Assembly (NCBI RefSeq): GCF_030540775.2
Contig: NZ_CP141266.1
Span: forward strand, 1,537,001-1,601,000
Direction: 5' to 3'
Length of the DNA stretch: 64,000 nt
Origin: Flavivirga abyssicola
GTDB lineage: Bacteria > Bacteroidota > Bacteroidia > Flavobacteriales > Flavobacteriaceae
Of the stretch, positions 1-6,541 are shown one piece after another (the stretch's first letter is position 1; each line of letters opens with the position of its first letter). The notes below the pieces were generated by a model. The model worked only from the letters and a program-made list of their open reading frames with translations, made no database searches and had not been told where the DNA came from. The translations under genes were made by a program, and so were the position numbers.

Positions 1-318
1 TTCATAGTTTTTTTCAGAAATTAAAAGTCCTTTCAGGGTGTTCTTGTCAATTTGCTTAATTGCAATTACTTGTCCATCAAAAACTAATAAGTCATTATTC
101 TCAAAAGATGTAATACGCCAAGGTAAATTTCTGTCACTATATTCGAAGATAGTATATGTTGAGTCTTTAAATTCAATAGTTAATGTGTCTTTTTCTCCAA
201 TTGAGGTCATATTAAAAGTATTTCCTCTTAATTCATCAGCGATGTCAACCCGTTCAACATTTTTTTGACAACTAAACAGCATTAAAATTAGAAGTGAAAT
301 TATTGTCGGTTTGTTCAT
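1..318 (-). CDS. Partial small lipoprotein, function unknown
   Basis: The reading frame begins with ATG at 316-318 and stays open to the window edge, so the C-terminus is missing; 106 residues are visible. It starts MNKPTIISLLILMLFSCQKN, a lipoprotein signal peptide with the lipobox cysteine at residue 17. The rest is hydrophilic and beta-rich with no family I recognise. It is the leftmost member of the minus-strand run of small exported proteins, followed upstream by a fold-back spacer at 331-516. Only lipid attachment and export are inferred. Confidence 0.7.
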   Translation of the reverse strand, partial: MNKPTIISLLILMLFSCQKNVERVDIADELRGNTFNMTSIGEKDTLTIEFKDSTYTIFEYSDRNLPWRITSFENNDLLVFDGQVIAIKQIDKNTLKGLLISEKNYE

Positions 319-330
319 TTTTAAATGTTA

Positions 331-516
331 GCTAACGTTAAATATATGGCAAGTGGAGCAGAAAATAAGCGATTATTTTCTTTTAGCCACAAGCCAAATC
401 TTTTGCATTTTGTTTTTAATTTTTATACCAAATCAAAAGATTTGGCGATTTTGCAAATAGACAATAAGCTTTTGGTTAAACACTAATTACCCTATTTGCT
501 ATATATAGTGTTCTAG
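331..516. repeat. Fold-back spacer 1 (attC-like)
   Basis: The spacer begins GCTAACGTTAAATATATGGC on the plus strand and ends with GCTATATATAGTGTTCTAGC. These ends are imperfect inverted repeats that pair after reversal (GCTAAC with TTCTAGC, ATATATGGC with GCTATATAT). The interior is AT-rich and unrelated to the other spacers. It occupies almost the whole gap between the flanking genes, as expected of a recombination site joined to each gene. Confidence 0.5.
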
Positions 517-520
517 CCAG

Positions 521-1009
521 TTATTTTATCTTGTTTTCGAGGAATTTGAGGTCATTTTTTAACAACGCATTTAAACAATCTAAAACATCTTGTTTGGTTT
601 GTCCAGTAATGTCAGTCAAATAATTTTCATTCATTTTTTCCGATAAACCAAAAAACTTCTTCACCATTTTTGGACGTTTATAAAAAATATACCATTCTTT
701 TCCATCTATTGCTGAAATTGCAATTCCATTTTTATTGTTTTTATTTTCGATTTCTAATGAAGGAGAAAAATAGATTTCATTTTCTTTAGAAGAACTCATG
801 CGTTTTAAGTAATCATCCCAACCAATTGAATGAAACTTTTCAATCACTTTCTCTTTTTCTATATCACCCAATTCAATTATGTCTTTTTTAAAAGGGTCAC
901 AAAATGATGCTCTAAATTCCATTTTCTCTATTTTAATTGATCTATCATTTTCTTGATTTCTACAGGAAAAAAGTAAAAAGAAACTCAGAACTATTAATAC
1001 TTTTTTCAT
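521..1009 (-). CDS. Small lipoprotein, function unknown
   Basis: 162 residues from ATG at 1007-1009. A longer frame starting with GTG at 1039 exists, but its extra ten residues (ending NCCSQL) are a translation of the type A hairpin repeat, so the ATG is preferred; it gives the signal peptide MKKVLIVLSFFLLFSC with the lipobox cysteine at residue 16. The mature part is charged and soluble. I do not recognise a family. It lies in the same direction as its neighbours, with repeats on both sides. Confidence 0.65.
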   Translation of the reverse strand: MKKVLIVLSFFLLFSCRNQENDRSIKIEKMEFRASFCDPFKKDIIELGDIEKEKVIEKFHSIGWDDYLKRMSSSKENEIYFSPSLEIENKNNKNGIAISAIDGKEWYIFYKRPKMVKKFFGLSEKMNENYLTDITGQTKQDVLDCLNALLKNDLKFLENKIK

Positions 1010-1030
1010 TAATTGGCTACAACAATTGTA

Positions 1031-1092
1031 TAAACACACTTTATGGCGTTTATTCAGAAATATTAGGGAATAAACTCCATAAAGTGCATTTA
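1031..1092. repeat. Type A hairpin, copy 1 (loop inverted, truncated)
   Basis: A 23-bp left arm (1031-1053, TAAACACACTTTATGGCGTT...) faces a right arm at 1070-1092 (...CCATAAAGTGCATTTA). The 16-nt loop TCAGAAATATTAGGGA is the reverse complement, with one mismatch, of the loop in the copy at 2795-2856. The promoter-like block present in other type A copies is absent. The repeat overlaps the last codon of the next gene (stop at 1090). Confidence 0.65.
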
Positions 1093-1917
1093 TTTTCTAT
1101 ATTTTATTTTCCTTTTGAAATTTCTATTGATCTTTTTATTCTTAAATTCTCCATCAATTTTATTTACAGCATATATCTTTTGTTCAGTCCAATTCCCTAA
1201 TTTGTCATATTTATACTCGACTTGATAGTAGGTATTGTCATTTTTATTCCAATTTCTTGGATAAAGTATACAATCTCCGTACTCGTTATATTTATTATTA
1301 TTAGTTTCTTTTGTTTTTTTATTTGAAATTATTTTTGAAACTGATTCATTTATTTTTTTTCCAGAACCATTATAAACTCTCCAAATCTTTTTATTTTCTT
1401 CATAATAGTATTGAGTTGTTTCATATCCTAAGAGTTGATTGTTAGAATTGAAAAGTTTTGATAATGTTTTATTTTTTAAAGAGTCGTTTTGAATAATCTC
1501 AAAATCTATTAAATTTCCATTTTTATCTATTGTTCTCGATTCTATCCTTCCATTTTCATCATATTTGTACTTTGTTAATTTGAATCTCCAACCAACTGTA
1601 GGGATTTTGCTATTGAAAGACCTATAAATCAGATTTCTATTTTTATTAAAAATAAAAATTAATTCAGCATTGAACTCTGAATTTTTATATCTCTTCTCAG
1701 AAATTGTATCTAGGTTTTTAGAATAAAGAATTATAGATTTTTGGTATTCGGTACTACTACTATTATAAAAAGTATAATTTTTAATTATTTTTGAAGGAAC
1801 TCCAAATTTGATATTATAACTATCGTGAGTATCAGTGTTAAATGATTCTTTTTGTTGTGCATTCAATTTTGAAATAAAAATGATGAATAAACCTAAAAGT
1901 ATAATTTCTCTTTTCAT
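1090..1917 (-). CDS. Secreted protein with YD-like repeats
   Basis: 275 residues from ATG at 1915-1917; the frame extends another 28 codons upstream but only this start gives a signal peptide (MKREIILLGLFIIFISKLNA, then QQ). The middle and C-terminal parts contain repeats of the form YKYDENGRI..., YYYEENKKIW, YKYDKLGNWTE, which resemble the YD/RHS-type repeats of bacteroidotal surface proteins. No toxin or peptidase domain follows, so there is no reason to call it an Rhs toxin. The protein is presumably periplasmic or cell-surface. It is one gene of the minus-strand array. Confidence 0.65.
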   Translation of the reverse strand: MKREIILLGLFIIFISKLNAQQKESFNTDTHDSYNIKFGVPSKIIKNYTFYNSSSTEYQKSIILYSKNLDTISEKRYKNSEFNAELIFIFNKNRNLIYRSFNSKIPTVGWRFKLTKYKYDENGRIESRTIDKNGNLIDFEIIQNDSLKNKTLSKLFNSNNQLLGYETTQYYYEENKKIWRVYNGSGKKINESVSKIISNKKTKETNNNKYNEYGDCILYPRNWNKNDNTYYQVEYKYDKLGNWTEQKIYAVNKIDGEFKNKKINRNFKRKIKYRK

Positions 1918-1929
1918 AGTGTAATTAAT

Positions 1930-2060
1930 CCTAACTGTTTGATATAAAAATAGTGCGATTTTATGCACGAGGATTTTCAGCAGGAAAATCAGGCGTAACA
2001 AAAGAGCACCAACCTTAGATTAGGCATCTAATTTAGAATTATTTTTATACATTGTTGTGT
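1930..2060. repeat. Fold-back spacer 2 (attC-like)
   Basis: Outer arms are CTAACTGTTTGATATAAAAA at the left and AATTATTTTTATACATTGTT at the right. After reversal the TATAAAAATA segments pair, and the coding-strand ends read ACACAAC and GTTAGGA. The 131-bp length and the position directly between two genes match the other spacers. Confidence 0.5.
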
Positions 2061-2070
2061 GTCCGTTTTT

Positions 2071-2748
2071 TTAATCCCACCACAAAAACAACCGTTTTTC
2101 CTCTCTAATTATTCTTTCGAGTTCTTTAATTTCTCCAACTCCTTGGTCAACCGCATCAGGGCAAAATTCATAGACTTCTTTAGCGAATAAAGAAACATTT
2201 TTAATGTCTTTTTCAAAAATCAATTCAACCCAATCATAATCAGCTCCTAATATTTCAATTCCATAGATTTTATCCCAATCTTTTAATTTTTCGATAACAT
2301 CTTTATTTTCAATTTCAAAATTGATTCCATCAGTTTTTTGAACACTAAGGATATCAAATTTGTCAGTTGATTTTATAACTGAAATTGTGGAAGGGCTTTT
2401 ATATCCACTTTCAGATATAAAAAGTAAATATCCTTGTTCTTTCAATTTATCCTTATAAGTCAGTACAATTTCATAGGATTCATTTTCTGAAACTCTAAAT
2501 GAGATACCGTTTATTTTTTCAACACCAATTTTTTGCTCATCTCCATTTTCTCCAATTAGATATCCTGGGTCTGATATTTCCAATTGTGTGAACTCCTTAT
2601 TAGTTTTTTGCTTTAACTCTGATAAAACCGTCTTGTCAAAGCCAATATTATTAAACAATTTCAACTCAGATTCTGAGTAATTTACAGAATTTTGACCACA
2701 ACTAATTATAGTCATAAGTAGTAGTAAATAATTTATTTTTCTTATCAT
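2071..2748 (-). CDS. Lipoprotein, function unknown
   Basis: 225 residues from ATG at 2746-2748; twelve upstream in-frame codons run into the type A repeat and are excluded. The start MIRKINYLLLLMTIISCGQN is a lipoprotein signal with cysteine at residue 17. The mature protein has alternating acidic and basic stretches and a tryptophan-rich C-terminus (FLWWD). I do not recognise a domain. It is likely an anchored periplasmic or outer-membrane protein, inferred only from the signal. Array member. Confidence 0.65.
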   Translation of the reverse strand: MIRKINYLLLLMTIISCGQNSVNYSESELKLFNNIGFDKTVLSELKQKTNKEFTQLEISDPGYLIGENGDEQKIGVEKINGISFRVSENESYEIVLTYKDKLKEQGYLLFISESGYKSPSTISVIKSTDKFDILSVQKTDGINFEIENKDVIEKLKDWDKIYGIEILGADYDWVELIFEKDIKNVSLFAKEVYEFCPDAVDQGVGEIKELERIIREEKRLFLWWD

Positions 2749-2778
2749 TTTATAATTTATAATACAGTGTTTTAAATG

Positions 2779-2969
2779 GCTCACAATAATTGTACAAACG
2801 CACTTTATGGCATTTATTCCCTAATATTTCTGTATGAACGCCTACAAGTGCGTTTATTTTTCATATACACAAACCAAATATAAGGAATATCTTCAGGGTT
2901 GAATTATGCTTTTATAATACTCATTAACTTAAAACTTTGCTTAACTGCCACTAGTTACAAACTGGCGAT
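2779..2969. repeat. Type A repeat, copy 2 (hairpin plus promoter block)
   Basis: Left arm 2795-2817 (CAAACGCACTTTATGGCATT...) and right arm 2834-2856 (...CAAGTGCGTTTA) enclose the loop TCCCTAATATTTCTGT. To the right is a block shared with the other long copies: ACAAACCAAATATAAGGAAT, then GCTTAACTGCCA. On the minus strand that block contains TATATTTG, a -7 box in the direction of the neighbouring lipoprotein gene. There is no other gene in this 243-bp gap. Confidence 0.65.
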
Positions 2970-2991
2970 AGCAGTGTGTAATTTCTTTAAT

Positions 2992-3390
2992 TCAGTCAAA
3001 TTCGGTTTTGTGGAATTCCAAAAGTTTATCTGTGAAAAGGCCAATCTCCTTTTTCTCATTTACTTTAAATGCGATATAAAATATTAAAAAAGGGATTATG
3101 AAAAAGAAAATCGGGAATAACCAATTCCCTATAATCAACATAATTATTGAAGTCAGAATTCCGAATCCGAGTAAAAGTTTTGCAGCGACGTTCATTGGGA
3201 ATTTTAAATCGAACTTTAAGTCATAATTTTCAGAGTCATTTAAGACCCCAATTAATCTATGGTTATTAGTAAAACGATTGGGCGTCAATTCAAACTTATC
3301 TACTCCAACATATCCATTATAAAATCCGCTAGTAATTAGCTTATTCAGAATCTTTAAATTTTTATCACTTTTAGTTATCGTTCGTCTCAT
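2992..3390 (-). CDS. Small membrane protein, two TM segments
   Basis: 132 residues from ATG at 3388-3390. Residues about 1-65 are soluble and contain FELTPNRFTNNHRLIG; two adjacent hydrophobic segments follow at about 68-110 (AAKLLLGFGILTSIIMLIIG and PIFFFIIPFLIFYIAF), then a short charged tail. I do not recognise the family. The protein probably sits in the inner membrane with the soluble part in the cytoplasm. It is a single-gene unit between two spacers. Confidence 0.6.
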   Translation of the reverse strand: MRRTITKSDKNLKILNKLITSGFYNGYVGVDKFELTPNRFTNNHRLIGVLNDSENYDLKFDLKFPMNVAAKLLLGFGILTSIIMLIIGNWLFPIFFFIIPFLIFYIAFKVNEKKEIGLFTDKLLEFHKTEFD

Positions 3391-3402
3391 TTCTCAAATT
3401 AC

Positions 3403-3533
3403 ACGCAACGTGTTTGTATATGGTTTGTTGCATGGTTTAAGCACCTAATTTAGCAAATACAAACCGAATAGAAAATCCGAGAGGACTCTCGTAAGTAGGC
3501 TAGAACTAACAATAAATTATATACGTTGTTAGC
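3403..3533. repeat. Fold-back spacer 3 (attC-like)
   Basis: Left end ACGCAACGTGTTTGTATATG and right end ATTATATACGTTGTTAGC. On the coding strand it begins TGCTAACAACGTATATAAT and ends TATACAAACACGTTGCGT, so the GTATATA segments pair. The length is 131 bp, and the spacer starts about ten bases after the upstream gene's stop codon. Confidence 0.55.
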
Positions 3534-3542
3534 AGCTGCTTT

Positions 3543-4223
3543 TTAATCAAATTCAATTCGTTCTTTATTCTGTTCAGCCCAATCAATAATCAAGCCTTTA
3601 ATTCTTGACTTGTCTTCTTTTTTTAATTCCGATTTGGTAGGCAAGCACCAATGGGCTTCAGCTTCAAACCATAGTCTTATTCCTCCAACTTCTAATTCCC
3701 ATTCGAACTCTATCAGTTTGCCATTTTCTACAAAATAGATATATCCATTTTTTCCTTTATTCGAGAAATGAATTCCGTTTTTTGTCAGCAATTTTTCAAT
3801 TCCGTCTTTTTTTCTTCGTTCCGTTTTCCATTCTCCATTTAGTTTCTCTGAAATATGTACTTGAAAATTATTCTCACTTACTTTATAAGTTGTCCAACCA
3901 AAAGGTAACTTATAATCTAAACCTTTTAAAGTTTTTTTCGTCTGCTTTTTGCAATAAGAAGCCACTTTGTCCATTTCCATTATATTGGCGGATTTAGCTA
4001 ATTCAGTCCAAAATTCTTCTGAAAAATAATGTTCGGTTTCGTCTGCTAATTCAACAAGACTTTCCAAAGCAAGTCCAAACTCATTTTTTTCATAAAATTC
4101 AATACTATTTTTAAATTGTCGATGGTTTTTATAGAATTCAGGAATGTAGTCTATCATTCGCCTTATTATCTTTTTAGGCGATGATTCTACTCGTTTTTTC
4201 TTTATGAGACTAAATATTCCCAA
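3543..4223 (-). CDS. Soluble protein of unknown function
   Basis: The frame can be read from 4262, but its first codons (RLYNCC) translate the type A repeat. The two credible starts are TTG at 4221-4223 (MGIFSLIKKKRVE..., 226 residues, chosen) and ATG at 4155-4157 (204 residues). There is no signal peptide. The N-terminal half is helical and acidic (ALESLVELADETEHYFSEEF); the C-terminal half contains LPFGWTTYKVSENNFQVHIS and a tryptophan-rich segment (WELEVGGIRLWFEAEAHWCL). I do not recognise the family. Array member with no functional clue from its neighbours. Confidence 0.55.
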   Translation of the reverse strand: MGIFSLIKKKRVESSPKKIIRRMIDYIPEFYKNHRQFKNSIEFYEKNEFGLALESLVELADETEHYFSEEFWTELAKSANIMEMDKVASYCKKQTKKTLKGLDYKLPFGWTTYKVSENNFQVHISEKLNGEWKTERRKKDGIEKLLTKNGIHFSNKGKNGYIYFVENGKLIEFEWELEVGGIRLWFEAEAHWCLPTKSELKKEDKSRIKGLIIDWAEQNKERIEFD

Positions 4224-4238
4224 TGTTCGTTTTAAGTT

Positions 4239-4379
4239 GCTACAACAATTATATAAACGCACTTTATGGCGTTTATTTTTTATATACGCAAACCAAATAT
4301 AAGGAATATCTTAGGGTTGAATTATACTTTTATAGCGATTCATTAGTTTAAAACTCTGCTTAACTGCCAGCCAGTAGCG
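4239..4379. repeat. Type A repeat, copy 3 (hairpin collapsed)
   Basis: It starts GCTACAACAATTATATAAAC and keeps the left hairpin arm ACTTTATGGCGTTTATT, then jumps directly to TTTTATATACGCAAACCAAA, so the loop and right arm are missing. The GCGTTTATT that ends both arms in other copies marks a likely deletion between short direct repeats. The promoter block (TATATTTG on the minus strand) and the TTAACTGCCA segment are retained. Confidence 0.6.
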
Positions 4380-4487
4380 AGGAGTAGTTGTGTGGTTTAG
4401 CGCTTAACTTTACAAGTACACACCAAACCGAAAACCCTTGCGGATTTTCTAGTCGAGAACAAGCAGTTACTTATTTATAGCAAACGT
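4373..4487. repeat. Fold-back spacer 4 (attC-like), next to type A copy 3
   Basis: The left part is GTAGCGAGGAGTAGTTGTGT and the right part GCAGTTACTTATTTATAGCA. The two ends can pair around GTAGTTG/CAGTTAC with mismatches, and the interior has CGAAAACCCTTGCGGATTTT. This is a weaker fold-back than those at 5021 or 9111. With copy 3 it fills the gap between two genes. Confidence 0.35.
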
Positions 4488-4496
4488 TTTTTTAAT

Positions 4497-5003
4497 TTAA
4501 TCAGGATAGTATCCCCAATTATATCCTCGACTGTGTACGTAATAATGGAATGTATTAGGTGTGCTAACATAATAATAAACAGAAAAATCAGTGTCTTTAA
4601 AATTATAAGTTATGTGATTTCTTAATTCAGGATATTTGTATCTGTATTCTGATATATCCACTGGATATTTACCATTTCGTATTTTGTACTTATATATGTA
4701 ATTTACAACACTCGCTGATTCATTCTTTAATAAAAATAGTTTATGCCCTAGTAGTATTTGCCCAGGTATTAGAATTGCCCCTATAATAATGGTTATAAAA
4801 AAAGAAAGCAGTTTACGTTTGAGGATGAACAGTAAGATTGGTATTATATTTAGAAAAATCATTAGAACATAAAAACCAGATGTTACTTCTCCAATAGTTT
4901 CGTAAGCAAATAATGCAGAGAGGATCTCAAGAGTTATTAGAATTGAAAGAAAACAAATAAAAATAATTACTAAACTATTTTTGTTTTTTATAGAATATTT
5001 CAT
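4497..5003 (-). CDS. Membrane protein with small exposed C-terminal domain
   Basis: 168 residues from the second ATG (5001-5003); an ATG four codons earlier is possible. Three to four hydrophobic segments fill residues about 10-110 (VIIFICFLSILITLEILSAL, LMIFLNIIPILLFIL, FFITIIIGAILIPGQILL). The C-terminal 60 residues (YKIRNGKYPVDISEYRY, VYYYVSTPNTFHYYV) are tyrosine-rich and look extracytoplasmic, slightly recalling a pilin-like fold. No confident family. It is an array member between the spacers at 4373 and 5021. Confidence 0.6.
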   Translation of the reverse strand: MKYSIKNKNSLVIIFICFLSILITLEILSALFAYETIGEVTSGFYVLMIFLNIIPILLFILKRKLLSFFITIIIGAILIPGQILLGHKLFLLKNESASVVNYIYKYKIRNGKYPVDISEYRYKYPELRNHITYNFKDTDFSVYYYVSTPNTFHYYVHSRGYNWGYYPD

Positions 5004-5020
5004 AGGTGATGTCAATGTTT

Positions 5021-5152
5021 GCTAACGGTCTCTTATAACCATCAGTTACGGTTTTAAAGTTACAAATTTTCGGTTGAACACTGATCTTAGCAATTCCGAA
5101 TGGACTTAGGATAGAGTCGAATCTGCCGTAATTGCGGTTATACATTGTTGGC
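5021..5152. repeat. Fold-back spacer 5 (attC-like, well formed)
   Basis: Left arm GCTAACGGTCTCTTATAACC then ATCAGTTACGG (5021-5051); right arm CCGTAATTGCGGTTATACAT then TGTTGGC (5126-5152). CCGTAA.TG.GGTTATA pairs along nearly the whole arm, with an unpaired bulge near the outer end. The outer boxes on the coding strand are TGCCAAC and GTTAGCA. The length of 132 bp lies within the range of integron attC sites. Confidence 0.65.
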
Positions 5153-5160
5153 AACAGTTT

Positions 5161-5970
5161 TTATCCACAGCCACCGCATCCTCCACAACCACCGCACCCT
5201 CCATCAGAACCACATCCACTATCGTCCGAGGAATCATCAAATCTATTTACAGATTCAATGATTGGCATAAAGTCAGAATCGGTTATAGCAATTAAATCGA
5301 ATTGATTTTTTGTTGTATTGTGATAGTACAAATCTGAATAACCACAATCAACCCAAACGGAATCTGTATTTTCTTTTTTAAAATTTGATTTCTTTTTTTC
5401 AATCAACTCGAAAATTTCGGTTGGTATTTTAGATATAAGTACAATGTTACTATTAAGGGCAAGTAATGTTTCCTCAATACCTTTATTCTTTTTAGTAGTA
5501 TTGGTTCTAATTCGTCTTAATTCCCTTTTTATTTCTTTCTGAACTTCTATTCCATTTTCTGAAATGACCTTTATTCCTAATAGCTTTTGAAAAAAATTTG
5601 ATTTGAAATATTGTTTCATTCGCTTGTCAGAATAAATATATTTCAATTTATATTCTTCACTATTCTTAATCTTTTCAAAAGCTGTCTTTAACAGATTTGA
5701 GAGTTTTATTTTTAGTTCATTATCTCTTGCAAATACAGAAAGAAATATAGATTCGTGTTTTAACGATTGATAGCTATAAAATGATTTACCGAAACTAACA
5801 GTTGGGTTTTTCTTCTCCTTTTTTGTGGCTTCTGGTTCAACTTCTATCTTAAGTACTTGTTTTAAAATCAAATCAAAAAAAGTAACTCTTGCAAGTTTAT
5901 CAACTTTCATCTCTGGGTTTTCAATAAGCAAGATTTCTGCTGGTGATAAACTAGTTAATTCTTTAATCAT
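5161..5970 (-). CDS. TIGR04222-like protein with Gly/Cys tail
   Basis: 269 residues. The N-terminal section LTSLSPAEILLIENPEMKVD then VTFFDLILKQVL and the C-terminal tail of repeated GGCG units (after DDSSDDSGCGSDG) match what I recall of TIGR04222-domain proteins, usually listed as membrane proteins, although no clear transmembrane segment is visible here. Function is unknown. Its ATG overlaps the stop of the upstream frameshifted gene by ATGA, so the two were translationally coupled and moved as one two-gene unit. The family call is from memory of the motif and not from a search. Confidence 0.6.
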   Translation of the reverse strand: MIKELTSLSPAEILLIENPEMKVDKLARVTFFDLILKQVLKIEVEPEATKKEKKNPTVSFGKSFYSYQSLKHESIFLSVFARDNELKIKLSNLLKTAFEKIKNSEEYKLKYIYSDKRMKQYFKSNFFQKLLGIKVISENGIEVQKEIKRELRRIRTNTTKKNKGIEETLLALNSNIVLISKIPTEIFELIEKKKSNFKKENTDSVWVDCGYSDLYYHNTTKNQFDLIAITDSDFMPIIESVNRFDDSSDDSGCGSDGGCGGCGGCGGCG

Positions 5971-6423
5971 ATTTTTCTAAATTTAGGAACTATCCAATTT
6001 CTATGAAGGTTAACTCTTCTAAAGTTTAACTCTCCAAACCTTATTTTTGAAGGAGGCCAAATATCTATTGGAATTTGTTTTTTAAATATTTTCAAATAAA
6101 GTTCTTTCGTTTTAGAATACCAATCGCCAAACTTTTCTTTTTCATTCTTTCCGCCTTTTGTTGGTCCATGATGAATTTCTCGTCCTAAAGTATTTTGACA
6201 AAATTCTATCCAATATGACCTAGTGTATAAAAGGTGTAAATGCCAAACTTGGTCAACCTGGTCAGAAGGTGTTAACGGATGGTCAGAAATACAAATCGAA
6301 GTGAATATTCATATTTCCACCCATTTTCTCTACATAACCTATCAGTAAAAGTGAATCTAGAATCAAAATCATCCAATTGGAATTCTTCTACTTTATTCCA
6401 TAATGTTTTTTGTTCTACTGTCA
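5967..6423 (-). pseudogene. Frameshifted glycine-rich-domain (DUF1399-like) protein
   Basis: The gene starts with ATG at 6421-6423: MTVEQKTLWNKVEEFQLDDF, later REN GWKYEYSLRF, and then meets a stop at about 6280. A second frame resumes at once with ICISDHPLTPSDQVDQVWHL, then HLLYTRSYWIEFC and GREIHHGPTKGG, and ends at 5967 overlapping the next ATG. The joined product matches what I know of proteins annotated as glycine-rich-domain or DUF1399-like, which often sit beside TIGR04222 proteins. About a dozen residues appear lost around 6300, so a small out-of-frame deletion is the simplest explanation. Confidence 0.65.
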
Positions 6424-6436
6424 TTTTTTAAATTGT

Positions 6437-6539
6437 TGCCAACGTTCTGTGTGAGCGTCAGTAACGAGAAAGTGCGTGAGTACTTTCTTCTGATGCAACC
6501 TATTTAGCGAAACGAATTGAAAGTTTCAATGTTATTAGC
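6437..6539. repeat. Fold-back spacer 6 (attC-like, weak)
   Basis: The left end is TGCCAACGTTCTGTGTGAGC and the right end TTGAAAGTTTCAATGTTATT then AGC. Outer GCCAACGTT and AATGTTATTAGC are partly complementary. Two internal hairpins are visible: AGAAAGTGCGTGAGTACTTTCT and GAAACTTTC-type pairing at 6518-6528. It is shorter than most spacers (103 bp). Confidence 0.4.
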
Positions 6540-6541
6540 TA

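Noticed and set aside
1090-1917. Rhs-type toxin
   Set aside because: The YD-like repeats are few, the protein is only 275 residues with a signal peptide, and there is no conserved Rhs core or C-terminal toxin domain.
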